From NCBI RefSeq assembly GCF_900119315.1, contig NZ_LT827010.1, positions 1,658,001-1,722,000 on the forward strand: 64,000 nucleotides of DNA, written 5' to 3'. The first letter of the stretch is position 1. The number at the start of each line of letters is the position of its first letter. The notes beneath the pieces were generated by a model that was not told where the DNA came from, searched no databases, and saw nothing but the letters and a program-made list of their open reading frames with translations. This document shows, in pieces, positions 1 through 9,400 of this stretch. The translations under genes and the position numbers were made by a program. Source of the stretch: Actinoplanes sp. SE50/110. GTDB lineage: Bacteria > Actinomycetota > Actinomycetes > Mycobacteriales > Micromonosporaceae.

Positions 1-1073
1 GCCTTCGGGTTGCTGCCGGTGACCGGGATGCGGGTGCACGCGGAGCGGTTGCGCTGCGAGTAGACCAGGTTGACCGGGGCCTCGTAGCCGGGGACCAGGC
101 GGCGGTACGAGTTGACCGTCGGGTTGGTGAAGGCCAGCAGCGACGGCGCGTGGTGCAGCAGGCCGCCGATGTACCAGCGGGCCATGTCGGACAGGCCGGC
201 GTAACCGGTCTCGTCGTAGAACAGCGGCTCGCCGCCCAGCCACAGGCTCTGGTGGGTGTGCATGCCGGAGCCGTTGTCGCCGAACAGCGGCTTCGGCATG
301 AAGGTCGCCGTCTTGCCGTGCTCCCAGGCGGTGTTCTTGATGATGTACTTGAACAGCTGCATCTGGTCGCCGGCGTGCAGCAGCGTGGAAAACTTGTAGT
401 TGATCTCGCCCTGGCCGGCGGTGCCGACCTCGTGGTGCGAGCGCTCCACGGTGAAGCCGGTGTCGACCAGGCGGCGGACCATCGCGTCGCGCAGGTCGGC
501 GTAGTGGTCGACCGGGGAGACCGGGAAGTAGCCGCCCTTGAACGCGGTCTTGTAACCGCGGTTGCCGCCCTCCTCCTCACGGCCGGAGTTCCACGCGCCC
601 TCGATCGAGTCGATGTAGTAGAACGCCTGGTGCGCGGAGGTCTCGTGGCGGATCGAGTCGAAGATGTAGAACTCGGCCTCGGCGCCGAAGTAGGCGGTGT
701 CGGCGATGCCGCTCGACGCGAGGTACGCCTCGGCCTTCTTGGCCACGTTCCGCGGGTCACGCGAGTAGGCCTCGCGGGTGAACGGGTCGTGGATGAAGAA
801 GTTCAGGGCCAGCGTCTTCTGGATCCGGAACGGGTCGACGAACGCGGTGGCGACGTCCGGCAGCAGCATCATGTCGGACTCGTGGATGGCCTGGAAACCG
901 CGGATCGAGGACCCGTCGAAGGCGAGACCGTCGGTTGCCACACTGTCGTCGAACGACTCCACCGGGATGTTGAAGTGCTGCATCACGCCGGGGAGGTCAC
1001 AGAAACGTACGTCGACGAACTTGACGTCCTCGTCTTTGAGGTATCGCAGGAGTTCCTCGGGATTGGCGAACAC
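1..1073 (-). CDS. glnA: glutamine synthetase type I, N-terminal 357 residues (3' end outside window)
   Basis: Makes glutamine from glutamate, ammonia and ATP; the central ammonium-assimilation enzyme. The reading frame from the GTG at 1073 shows the signature FDGSSIRGF near residue 50, the ATP-binding region [16 protein letters not shown] near residue 265, and NRSACTRIP close to the window edge. Full-length actinobacterial GlnA is about 474 residues, so roughly 115 C-terminal residues, including the adenylylation tyrosine, lie outside. The GTG is chosen because a strong AGGAGG lies a few bases upstream and the N-terminus ([11 protein letters not shown]) matches the family start. The gene is divergent from the RDD gene, and the spacer carries a four-box GlnR-type operator, so nitrogen control is expected. 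Identification is certain; only the truncation limits it. Confidence 0.97.
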   Translation of the reverse strand, partial: MFANPEELLRYLKDEDVKFVDVRFCDLPGVMQHFNIPVESFDDSVATDGLAFDGSSIRGFQAIHESDMMLLPDVATAFVDPFRIQKTLALNFFIHDPFTREAYSRDPRNVAKKAEAYLASSGIADTAYFGAEAEFYIFDSIRHETSAHQAFYYIDSIEGAWNSGREEEGGNRGYKTAFKGGYFPVSPVDHYADLRDAMVRRLVDTGFTVERSHHEVGTAGQGEINYKFSTLLHAGDQMQLFKYIIKNTAWEHGKTATFMPKPLFGDNGSGMHTHQSLWLGGEPLFYDETGYAGLSDMARWYIGGLLHHAPSLLAFTNPTVNSYRRLVPGYEAPVNLVYSQRNRSACTRIPVTGSNPK

Positions 1074-1155
1074 ACGTCCTCCTGGCACAGTTTTCCGACA
1101 CCGGGCGGCATACGCCGCCACCTGGCAAGGCTGGTCGCGACGTTATGGGTCCGGA

Positions 1156-1193
1156 GTTGCCCCGGCGTGTCCCTATTGTTTCCGCCGTGTTAC
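1156..1193 (-). promoter_or_regulatory. GlnR-type operator upstream of glnA (four half-sites)
   Basis: Read on the minus strand the sequence is GTAAC, 6 nt, GAAAC, 6 nt, GACAC, 6 nt, GCAAC, ending about 80 nt before the glnA start. This is the a-b-a-b spacing (5-mers every 11 nt) of actinobacterial GlnR boxes, where the first pair is a perfect match and the second pair weaker. GlnR activates or represses nitrogen genes, and glnA is its standard target. Binding itself is inferred. Confidence 0.8.
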
Positions 1194-1265
1194 GTAACCG
1201 GGTGATCAGGCACGGCGTGTGCGCAGCGGCCGACCCCCGGACCCTATCGCGTAGGCTCCGCGGTC

Positions 1266-1667
1266 GTGGCAGCTTCCGCGAACGACGTACCGCAGGCGAC
1301 GGCCCGGCCGGAACCGGCCGGCGGCGGGCGGCGGCTGCTCGCTCTGCTCATCGACTGGCTTCTCTGCCTGCTGGTGGCCGGCCTGTATGCCAGCCCGTAC
1401 CGGACGTCGTGGCCGCCGGTGGTCCTGCTGATCCTGGTGAACACCGTGTTCATCGGGCTTTTCGGACAGACGCCCGGGATGCGGCTGACCCGGATCGCCT
1501 GCCGCTCGCTCATCGACGGCGGTGCGATCGGGCTGGGCCGCGGGTTGCTCCGGGCGGTGCTGCTCGCGCTGCTCGTCCCGGCGTTGATCGCCGACGGCGA
1601 CGGTCGTGGGCTGCACGACCGCGCCGCCGGCTCGATGGTGGTCAAGAGGAGCCCAGCACCCGCTTGA
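1266..1667 (+). CDS. RDD family membrane protein
   Basis: A 133-residue protein with a short polar N-terminus, then RLLALLIDWLL, which carries the Arg and Asp of the RDD motif, a hydrophobic stretch (PPVVLLILVNTVFIGLF), GQTPGMRLTRI and a third hydrophobic helix (AVLLALLVPALIA). The layout is two to three membrane segments, usual for small RDD proteins, whose biochemical role is mostly unknown. It is divergent from glnA and corresponds in position to the RDD gene beside glnA1 in Mycobacterium tuberculosis (Rv2219A), from memory of that gene order. Starts at GTG. Its 3' end overlaps the convergent gene by 26 bp. Confidence 0.85.
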   Translation: MAASANDVPQATARPEPAGGGRRLLALLIDWLLCLLVAGLYASPYRTSWPPVVLLILVNTVFIGLFGQTPGMRLTRIACRSLIDGGAIGLGRGLLRAVLLALLVPALIADGDGRGLHDRAAGSMVVKRSPAPA

Positions 1668-3549
1668 TCTCCGGCTCGTAGACCGGCTGGTCACGCTGGC
1701 TGGTCACCACGCCGCCGCCCGGGGTCTGCACCTCGAACGCCTGCTCGTCGGTGACCACACCGGACAGGTCCTCGTCCTCGTCCCGCTGCGCCGGAGCCGG
1801 CTCGCCGGTCACCCGGCGCTTGCTGAGCTCCGGAGCGACCGTGCCGGGACGGCCCTGCTGTGCGGCCGCGGCGCGGGCGGCGGCCCGGCTGCGCAGCGCC
1901 TCCGGCACCTCCTCCAGGCCGGACACCTGCGACCCGGTCGGCGGCGGCAACGGCGGCCCGAGGACCGGCGCGGACGCGGCGGCCCGGGCCTGCTCGGCCC
2001 CGAAGAAGTCGCCCCACGCCGGGCCGGTGGTCTGCCGCTGTCCGGGCGTCTGCCGCCTGCGGGACGGCTGCGCCGGCGGGATGCCCGGCTGCATCGGCCG
2101 GTTCAGCACCGGCGGGGCGGTGCCCTCCGGGCGGTAGGCGTCACCGCTGGTGTGCGCGGTGGGGCGCAACTCCTCGGTGCTGCCCGGGCGCCGCCGCTGC
2201 CGGTCGGTCGACGGATTCTTCAGCACCGGCGGCATGCTGTTCGGCGGGTGACCGAAGGCCTCCTCGGTGCCGCCCGGCAGCCGGGTGCCGTGCTCGCGGT
2301 CCTGCTCGCCGCGCCGGCGGTCGCCGGGACGGCCCGGCGGCAGACTGCCCGGTTTGCCGGTGCTCTGGCCGCCGCGGCGCAGCGTGCGGCCGGGCGGCTG
2401 GCCCAGGCCGGGGGGCTGACCGGGCCGGTTGAACGCGTTGCGGGTGAGCTGCCCCGGGTTGGGCAGGCTGGTGCCCGGCGACTGCGGCAGCGCCGGGCGC
2501 TGCGCGCCCAGACCCGGCCGGAGGCTGGGCGGGGTGAGCCCGCGGTTGCTCAGGCCACCGGGGAACAGCGGAAGGCCGCCGGGCACGCCGCCGGGCATGC
2601 CGCCGGGCAGTTGACCCGGAGGGGCCGGCAGCGCGCCGGGAGCCGGCGGCGGATTGCCCTGGGTGCCCTGCGACGGGTCGGGCGGCAGGTCACCACCCGG
2701 CGCGGTGGGCGGTTTCGGGTTCGCTCCCGAGGGTGGCGGAGGCGGCGGGACGGCCGGCGGCAACGGCGGTGGCGGGGGCGGCGCGCCACCACCGGGCAGG
2801 TTCGGCGGGGCCAGCAGCGGCGGGTGGCCCGGCTGGTTGAGTACGGCGTCCATCGGCTTGTACGGCGGGCCGACGCCGCTGAACAGCGTCTTGCTCCAGT
2901 CGGAGTACGCCTTGGCGGTCAGCGCGGCGAGTTCCTGCGCCCGGCCGTTGAAGTGCTTCTCGACCTCCCCGACCTGCTGCTGGATCTGGTACTTCTTGGC
3001 GTCGCCCCAGGTGGTGTTGAGCGCCCGGCTGGTGTCGAACCACTCGCTGAGCTGGCCCTTCAGGTCGACGTGCTGCGCGTTGTGCAGGGCGGCCCGGTAC
3101 TCGTTCATCAGCTGGGCGATCTTGGCCCGCGAGTCGGCGGCGACCTTCTCCAGGGCGCGGATGGCGGTGAGGTTGGTGGTCGCCGCGTCGATCCAGACGT
3201 CCAGGTAGGCCAGTGCCTCGCCGGGGCCCTTCTGCAGGAACATCTCCCGCGCCTTCGGCGACTTCCAGCTCTCCGCCTCCAGCTGCTTGCTCTCGTCGCG
3301 CAGAAAGGTCTTGTACTGGTTCAGCCGGGTGATCATGTTCTGCCAATGATCACCGAGGACCGCGATCTCCTCCGGATGCGAATTGTTGATCATCCATTCA
3401 ACGGTCTCGATGGTGAGCGGATTTCCCTCACCCGCGTCCGGAGTGAACTCGAAGTCGATGCTGTGGTTGCCGTAGTGCAATTGCCCGCTGTACGGGCTGT
3501 ATCCGTAATTCGGGTCGGCCTTCGCGCCGAAGTAGTCGCCGTCAGCCAT
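1642..3549 (-). CDS. large WXG-like, proline-rich type VII secretion substrate candidate
   Basis: A 635-residue protein of unknown function. Residues about 50-230 are predicted helical, with a helix-turn-helix resembling WXG/PPE-type N-domains: ALGDHW-like helix, then ESWKSPKAREMF at the turn, then long amphipathic helices with repeated Ala, Gln and Lys. Residues about 230-420 are Pro/Gly-rich (runs of six prolines, GGMPGGVPGG), followed by a hydrophilic, charged tail rich in Arg, Pro and Gln. No signal peptide or transmembrane segment is visible, which fits an ESX substrate. Its start overlaps the stop of the upstream gene by 8 nt (ATGGCTGA), so the two are translationally coupled and probably work as a pair. 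Divergent from the WXG100 operon. The substrate role is inferred from context. Confidence 0.6.
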   Translation of the reverse strand: MADGDYFGAKADPNYGYSPYSGQLHYGNHSIDFEFTPDAGEGNPLTIETVEWMINNSHPEEIAVLGDHWQNMITRLNQYKTFLRDESKQLEAESWKSPKAREMFLQKGPGEALAYLDVWIDAATTNLTAIRALEKVAADSRAKIAQLMNEYRAALHNAQHVDLKGQLSEWFDTSRALNTTWGDAKKYQIQQQVGEVEKHFNGRAQELAALTAKAYSDWSKTLFSGVGPPYKPMDAVLNQPGHPPLLAPPNLPGGGAPPPPPPLPPAVPPPPPPSGANPKPPTAPGGDLPPDPSQGTQGNPPPAPGALPAPPGQLPGGMPGGVPGGLPLFPGGLSNRGLTPPSLRPGLGAQRPALPQSPGTSLPNPGQLTRNAFNRPGQPPGLGQPPGRTLRRGGQSTGKPGSLPPGRPGDRRRGEQDREHGTRLPGGTEEAFGHPPNSMPPVLKNPSTDRQRRRPGSTEELRPTAHTSGDAYRPEGTAPPVLNRPMQPGIPPAQPSRRRQTPGQRQTTGPAWGDFFGAEQARAAASAPVLGPPLPPPTGSQVSGLEEVPEALRSRAAARAAAAQQGRPGTVAPELSKRRVTGEPAPAQRDEDEDLSGVVTDEQAFEVQTPGGGVVTSQRDQPVYEPEIKRVLGSS

Positions 3550-4615
3550 GGTCGGCCGCCATCCGCTGGGCGATCGGGTCGTACGCCGTGGAGATCTTCG
3601 TGGTCGGGGCGGACGTGCCGCTGCTCGTCGTGGCCGTCCCGGTGTGCACCTCGTCGGTGGTGGTGCGCTGGTCCGGGACGATGTGGCCGTGCTTGTCCTT
3701 GACCGGCTTGGTGGTGGTCTCCACCTTGGACCCGTCGGTGGCGGTCTTGGTCTCGGTGGTCGTGGTCTCCTGACCGTTCGCGCCCTTGTTCACCGTGGTC
3801 TCGTCGGCCAGCCGGGTGCCGGCATACGTCTTGGTGTTCACCGAGGAGCCGGTGGCCCGGCCGTCCTGGCTGCTCTCGGTGGAGGTGACGATCGAGTGCG
3901 TGGACGCGTCGAACGACGTGGTGGTGCGGGTGCTCTTGGTGGAGAGCTGCTGCCCCTTGGCGTTGAAGATGGTGACCGTCTCGATGGTCACCCCACTGCC
4001 CGGGACGCTGGTGATCACTTTCTCCATGTGCTGCCCGCCGGGACCGACCGAGACCTCCTTCGACTGGTACGGCGAGAGGGTCGTGACGGTCGGGTTGCCC
4101 CACTCCGGGCTGGTCTCCCCGGGGATGGCGACCGGGTCGGACTTGGCCTGCTCGGTCACCGCGTCCAGGTAGGTGCGGCCGATGTTGCGGGGCAGGCCGT
4201 GCGGCCGGGGGATCGACTTGTCGCCGAAGGCGAACAGCACGTCGTTGAGCGAGGCGGCACCGGTCGCGTCGCCGTCGGAGTAGATGTCGGCGATCGTCTG
4301 CGCGGCCGAGCCGATGTTGTAGAAGGCCTGCGCCAGATACCCCATGTACGCCTGGAGCTCGCCGGCGTTGTTGGTCAGCTGCTGGCGGATGTTCGCGGCC
4401 TCGCCGAGCACGTGCCCGTCCCACGCCTTGAACGGCGAGTCGTACAGATGGGTCAGGCGACCCAGGTCGTCCTGCAGCTGGGTCTGCTGCTTGCCCATCA
4501 GCTTCGCATACTCCCGGAGGCCGTCGAGGTTGACGTCGACCGGGGTGTGCTCGTCGAGCCAGGGCTGATGCGTGTTCTGCTTCGTGGTATCCGGATACAG
4601 ATTGTCGTCGCCCAT
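3542..4615 (-). CDS. WXG-like N-domain protein with Thr/Ser-rich repeat tail
   Basis: A 357-residue protein from the ATG at 4615, which follows GGGGAGG at a good distance; an in-frame upstream start would add nine Arg-rich residues and no ribosome-binding site. Residues about 20-120 form a helical hairpin with a WDG turn (FKAWDGHVLGEAA), followed by YSDGD, which fits the YxxxD export signal of type VII substrates. The C-terminal two thirds is made of short beta-prone, Thr-rich strands (TTTTETKTATDGSKVETTTK-like), resembling an extended extracellular stalk. No signal peptide or TM helix. It is the first gene of a two-gene minus-strand operon with the Pro-rich protein. Function is unknown; a secreted ESX cargo or structural partner is the best guess. 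Confidence 0.6.
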   Translation of the reverse strand: MGDDNLYPDTTKQNTHQPWLDEHTPVDVNLDGLREYAKLMGKQQTQLQDDLGRLTHLYDSPFKAWDGHVLGEAANIRQQLTNNAGELQAYMGYLAQAFYNIGSAAQTIADIYSDGDATGAASLNDVLFAFGDKSIPRPHGLPRNIGRTYLDAVTEQAKSDPVAIPGETSPEWGNPTVTTLSPYQSKEVSVGPGGQHMEKVITSVPGSGVTIETVTIFNAKGQQLSTKSTRTTTSFDASTHSIVTSTESSQDGRATGSSVNTKTYAGTRLADETTVNKGANGQETTTTETKTATDGSKVETTTKPVKDKHGHIVPDQRTTTDEVHTGTATTSSGTSAPTTKISTAYDPIAQRMAADHG

Positions 4616-4878
4616 CACGCCTCCCCGTCGTCGATCGCGCACCGGTCAGGTTAGCCGCCCGGTACGACATTTGGTGACGCGATAGAGTACGCCTTCGCCG
4701 ATACGTAGGTTCGAATGTACTTATGTGAACCGGGAGGGCCCCAAGGCGGTACATCGGGGTAGCACCGGACGGAAGCGGATCGCTACCTTCGGGGCCCACA
4801 TGGACGTTTCGCCGGCCGCTCACGGAGTGTGCCGACAGGGAAGAATCGGGGTGAACCACCTTGGCAGGAACTCCGGGT

Positions 4879-5220
4879 ATGGGACAGGTCCATGCCACGC
4901 AGGAACAGCTCAACAGGATGGCCCAGCGCTGTGAGGAGACCGGGGAGAACATCTCCCGGGGCATGGCGGGGCTGCGGGAGCGGATCGAGGGGCTCAGCGG
5001 TGGCGGGTTCCAGGGCAGCGCGAACAACGCGCTGCAGGATGTGACGGGCCAGCTCACCGAGGGTCTCGCGAAGATCGTCAACGCGCTCGACGAACTGGCC
5101 GGCAAGATGAGCAGCGCTTCGAAGCAGTACGGCACGCACGACGAGGACGCCGCCCACGACATCCGGGCCGCGGCCGCGTCGACCGGCGACGGTTCCGTCG
5201 TCAGCATCCTGCGCGGCTGA
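4879..5220 (+). CDS. WXG100 family protein (EsxA/B-like), variant turn motif
   Basis: About 113 residues in the typical WXG100 size. Two helices are joined by a turn reading GGGFQGSANNAL, so the tryptophan of WXG is replaced by phenylalanine (FQG). Helix two ends with YGTHD, a match to the YxxxD/E type VII export signal. The ATG at 4879 is chosen because GGCAGGAA lies about 9 nt upstream; a TTG at 4861 in the same frame would add six residues and cannot be excluded. It is first in a + strand operon with a second WXG100 gene 32 nt downstream, as expected for an EsxA/EsxB heterodimer where only one partner carries the C-terminal signal. The 263-bp spacer upstream separates it from the divergent substrate genes and must hold both promoters, but I see no convincing -10/-35 pair. 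Confidence 0.85.
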   Translation: MGQVHATQEQLNRMAQRCEETGENISRGMAGLRERIEGLSGGGFQGSANNALQDVTGQLTEGLAKIVNALDELAGKMSSASKQYGTHDEDAAHDIRAAAASTGDGSVVSILRG

Positions 5221-5252
5221 GCGCCGCCCGCGAGATCGGAGAGAGGCGAATC

Positions 5253-5537
5253 ATGAGCATCACCTACAACTTCGGCCAGATCAACGACGTCGCGACGGCC
5301 ATCGGCACCTTTGAGGGGCAGATGGACCATCAGCTGACCGAGCTGTACACGGCGTTCACGACGCTGTTCGCGGCTGACTGGCAGGGTTCCGCGGGCGAGG
5401 CCTGCGACCAGGCCCGGCAGAAGTGGAACCAGGGCGCCAACGAGATCAAGGCCGCGCTGGCCAGCGTCGGCGTGAAGCTCGGCGCGTCGGCGGAGCGGAT
5501 GCAGCAGATCGACCAGCAGATCGCCGCCGGAATGTGA
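5253..5537 (+). CDS. WXG100 family protein (EsxA/B-like), canonical WQG
   Basis: A 94-residue helical hairpin with the canonical turn ADWQGSAGEA near residue 50 and no signal peptide. It lacks a C-terminal YxxxD, unlike its neighbour, which fits the usual division of labour in an Esx heterodimer. A GAGAG ribosome-binding site lies 8 nt before the ATG. It lies between the variant WXG100 gene and a YbaB-family gene on the same strand, so it is probably co-transcribed with both. The WXG100 family assignment is secure; pairing with the upstream protein is inferred. Confidence 0.92.
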   Translation: MSITYNFGQINDVATAIGTFEGQMDHQLTELYTAFTTLFAADWQGSAGEACDQARQKWNQGANEIKAALASVGVKLGASAERMQQIDQQIAAGM

Positions 5538-5627
5538 TCGGCCCGGCCGTGGGGAGCCCCGGACGGGGTTCCCGGCGGCCGGTCCGGTGCGGGATGATCG
5601 GTGGTACGCGGGAGGAAGGGCAGGACG

Positions 5628-6029
5628 ATGGCGGACGTACCGGGACGACCCGACTGGGGCGTGCTGCGCGACATGCTCTCCGACCTCCGCAAGGCCACCT
5701 CCGACCTGCCGAACGTGCAGCGCAGGATGCTCCAGGTGACCGGCACCGGCTACTCGCCGGACGGCCTGATCAAGGCGGTCGTCGGCCCGCGCGGCCACCT
5801 CCTCGAGCTCGACATCGACCCCCGGGTGCTCCGGCAGCCCAACTCGAAGGCACTCTCCGCGAGCATCGTGCAGACGGTTCGCGCGGCCATCGAGGATGCC
5901 GGCCGCAAGAGCACCGCGGTGATGACCGACAGCCTTCCGGCCGATCTGCGCCGGATGGCCCCCGACGACGTGCGGAGCTATGTCGGCAGCCACGACGCCG
6001 ACGTGCTGATCCGGGCAGAGGATGACTAA
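5628..6029 (+). CDS. YbaB/EbfC family protein (EspL-like)
   Basis: A 133-residue protein from the ATG at 5628, preceded by GGAGGAAGGGCAGG; a GTG at 5601 in frame is less likely. It shows the YbaB layout: N-terminal helix (LRDMLSDLRKATSDLP), then beta strands with VTGTGYSPDGLIKAVV and GHLLELDIDPRVL, then a C-terminal helix (ALSASIVQTVRAAIEDAG). YbaB proteins bind DNA as dimers in some bacteria. In ESX-1 loci a YbaB-like protein, EspL, supports substrate stability, which suits this position between WXG100 genes and the giant effector. The stop TAA shares one base with the next ATG (TAATG), so translation is coupled. Confidence 0.8.
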   Translation: MADVPGRPDWGVLRDMLSDLRKATSDLPNVQRRMLQVTGTGYSPDGLIKAVVGPRGHLLELDIDPRVLRQPNSKALSASIVQTVRAAIEDAGRKSTAVMTDSLPADLRRMAPDDVRSYVGSHDADVLIRAEDD

Positions 6030-6415
6030 TGGGTAACTACGTCTCGATCAAGTCGAGCCCGTCCGAACTCATCAACGTCGCCGACCGGCTCCGCGACCAC
6101 GGGATCTCGCTCACCGCGAACGTGCGCGCCATCAAGCTCGACATCGTCGAGCACGAGAACCGCGGGGACACCTTCCCGTCGGACAAGTTCACCGACGGCT
6201 TCGTGCCGAAGAACTACAAGAAGCCGGTTCCCGGGCCGGTGCCGGGACAGGACATCCCGGCCAACGAGGCGCTGATGCAGGGCGCCGAGGCGGTCGCCGC
6301 CCGGCTCCAGGAGGTCGGCGAGTACGTCGGCAAGGCGATGGTGAACTACGACGTGACCGACCTGGAGAACGCCGGCGACATCGTGAAACACACGGCGACG
6401 GCGAAGCGCGTCTGA
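6029..6415 (+). CDS. small helical type VII-associated protein
   Basis: A 128-residue protein of unrecognised family. It is predicted helical at both ends with a Pro/Lys-rich loop (KKPVPGPVPGQD) in the middle. The second half ends with a helix containing YDVTD, a match to the YxxxD signal, so it may be exported with, or act as chaperone or partner for, the giant protein encoded 20 nt downstream. Coupled to the YbaB-like gene by TAATG. No membrane segment or signal peptide. Role unknown. Confidence 0.65.
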   Translation: MGNYVSIKSSPSELINVADRLRDHGISLTANVRAIKLDIVEHENRGDTFPSDKFTDGFVPKNYKKPVPGPVPGQDIPANEALMQGAEAVAARLQEVGEYVGKAMVNYDVTDLENAGDIVKHTATAKRV

Positions 6416-6434
6416 GGCTCTGCCGGACCGACCC

Positions 6435-9400
6435 GTGAGTGACGATCATGAGTTCATCACGTCGATGCTGGACTACTTCTCGGCGTTCGAGGAGTGGCTG
6501 CCCGGCTGGGCCGACTGGCTCTCGCACCTGGTGATCGGCGAGATCCCGCTGGCGCACGCCAACAACGTGTACGACCTCGCCGACCAGTGGGAGCGGCTCG
6601 CCGACGAGCTGAACCGGACGTACCAGGACATCGTCCGGGCCGCCGACCCGATCGTCGAGAACTGGTCCGGCGACGCGTCCGCCTCCGCCTTCGTCGAGCA
6701 GTGGTACGCGTACCTGGACAGCCTCCGGCAGACCGCCGAGGGCGCCGGCGAGATGCGCCAGGGCGTGCAGAACTTCGGGCTCGAGGTCGAGCTGATGAAG
6801 TTCGCCGTCGCGATGAACCTGTTCATGCTCGCCGTGCAGATCTGGATGATGATCGCCGGGGCCGGCCCGACCGGCGGCGCCACGCTCACCGGCGCCCCAC
6901 CGGCGTTCTGGGGCTTCCGGGCACTGCTGGGCAAGGCCGCCTCCGCCACCATCGGGCGGATCGCCGGCATCGTGATGAAGTTCGCGATCAAGCCGCTGGC
7001 GTTCGTGTTCGGCAAGCTCCCGGCCCGCGCGCTGACCGCCGGCGTCCGGTTCGCCGTCCCGCTGGTCACCCGGATCACCCTCGGCCACATGATCCCGGCC
7101 GGCGTGGTCCGCGGCCTGGTCGCCCAGGGCGCCCGCAACCTGGCCGAGAAGATCGCCGGCAAGTGGCTCACCGACATGGCGATCAAGGGCGCCACCAACC
7201 TGGCCGCCCGTGGCATCTCCAAGACCGTCGCCAACCGGCTCGCCGCCCAGGCCCTGCGCGACATGGCCAACACCGAGGTCCGCGGTCTGCTCGCGCAGCA
7301 GAGCGCCCGCGCGGTGCAGAAGCAGCTGGTCAAAGAGATCCAGCAGCAACTGATGAAGAACTGGGTGGGCAGGAAGGTCGCCGAGGACGTCGGCGAGAAC
7401 GCGCTTACCAAGCTCGCCGTCAAGGAGGCCGCGACGGTCGGCCTGGGCAAGGAGTTCGGGCACTACGTGGGCAGCCGGGTCGCGTTCGGCGCCGGCTTCA
7501 TGGGCGGCGGCGACCTGGCCGGCCAGCTCGTCCAGATGGGCGAGGGCAACCGGGACAGCCTGGACTGGGGCCACGTCAAGGACAGCGCCATCCAGGGCGG
7601 CGTCTTCGGCGCCAGCATGTTCGGCGGCATCACCGGCCACGTCGCCGGCGGCGCGCTGGCCGGCGGTGGCCTGGACATCATGAGCCAGCTCGAACAGGGC
7701 ACCGGGATCAAGGACCTGAACTGGACCGAAGCCGGGCACGGCGCGGTGCAGGGTGCCGAGGCCGGGGTGATCTTCGGCGGGCAGACCCACCTGGAGATGA
7801 GCACGCTCGGCGCCGGCAAACTGCAGATCGGCAAAGACCTGCACATCCTGTCCCATGAGGACGGCAGCTTCTCCGCGGTCTCCTTCCGGGACAACCCGAA
7901 GCTCGGCATCCGGGAGCACCTGGTGCTCACCGACAACGGCTACGCCGCGTACCAGGGGGCCAACCACGGCGGTGACGGCGCGCTGCGGGTGGTGCCCGCC
8001 GAGGTCTCCGCGCGGCCCGAGGTGGCCCAGCACATCGCCGACAACTGGGGTCCGGAGCCGGCCACGGTCCGGACCGAGTCGCCGTCACCGGGTGTCACGG
8101 CCGAGCCGCCGGCGGCGGCCCCGGCGGCGGCTCCGGCGCGCGTCGAGCCGGGCGCTCCGGCCCGTGCCGACGGCGGCGGGGGCGGCGGTGGGGGCGGTGG
8201 CGGTCCGCGCCAGACGGTTTCCGGTGGTGGCGGCGGTGGGGGTGGCGGGACTCCGGCACGTGCCGGCGAGGCCGGCCCGAGCGCGGCCGCCGACGGGGGC
8301 AGGACCGCGGCCGCCGCCGGGCGATCCGGTGGAGACGTTTCCTCCCCGGTGCGTACGCCCGAAGCCGGCACTGCCTCGGGCAGCCCGGCCGCCGGGGCGA
8401 ACTACGCGTCGTCGGCACCGGCCGAGCACACCGCCGGCGCGGCTGACCGGGCCGCGCCTGGGACCGGTGACCGAGGTGTGCCCGGCGCGGGTGATCGGAG
8501 CGCGCCGGGTGCGGGTGACCGCGGTGTGCCCGGCGCGGGTGATCGGAGCGCGCCGGGTGCGGGTGACCGCGGTGTGCCCGGGGCCGGTGATCGGACTACG
8601 CCGGATGCAGGTCGCCACAGCGGTCCCGATGCTGGTGAGCGGTCTGTGGGCCAGGCGGGTGAGCCGACCGCGCCGGACAGTGGGGGCAGGGGGCATCTGC
8701 CGGACGGCAGTGGGCCGCCGCCGGATGGTGGGACACCCGCCTCTCCGCGCAGCGAGACGCCGAGCCAGGTGGCGGGTCGTGTCGACGGGACAGCGGCGCC
8801 CGACCGGCTGGGCGGGACGGCTGCCGGTTCCTTGGGGGACAGTCCGGGTGCTCACGCGTCGGTGGATGGTGTGCGTCCGGGTGGGGACGGGCCGCCGCCG
8901 GGCGGGGATCGGGTCGGTCCGGCCGGCCGTGGGTCCGCCGGGATGCAGCGGAGCCCGGCCGGGGCCGACCATGGCCTGGCCGGGGGTGACCGTGCCCCGG
9001 TCGGTAGTGACCGTGCCCCGGTCGGTAGTGACCGTGCCCGGGTCGGTAGTGACCGGGCTGCCGTGGATCGTGCTGCTGTGGATCGTGCTGCCGTGGGGAA
9101 CGACCGTGCGCCGATCGGTGGCGAGCGGGGGCCGGCGGGAGGGGATCGTGCCGCCGTTGGTGGCGAGCGCGGGGCGATTGGCGGAGACCGGGCGGCTTCC
9201 GGACGGCACGGGGCTTCTCGAGGCGATGTGGCGGCGGGCGGGGAGACGAGCAGAGGGCGGGATCCCTGGGATGGCCATTCTGGTCGGCTTCCGGAAGGCG
9301 CGGGAGGACCCGACCACGGTGGAGTGCCGGTACGGGCATCCGAGCCGGGACCGGGCGCTGGTGATCGACAAGGACACGCCGGCGGGGACGCCGCTGGACG

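Noticed and set aside
4861..4878. TTG start for the first WXG100 gene
   Set aside because: The ATG at 4879 has a better ribosome-binding site spacing, though the TTG stays possible.
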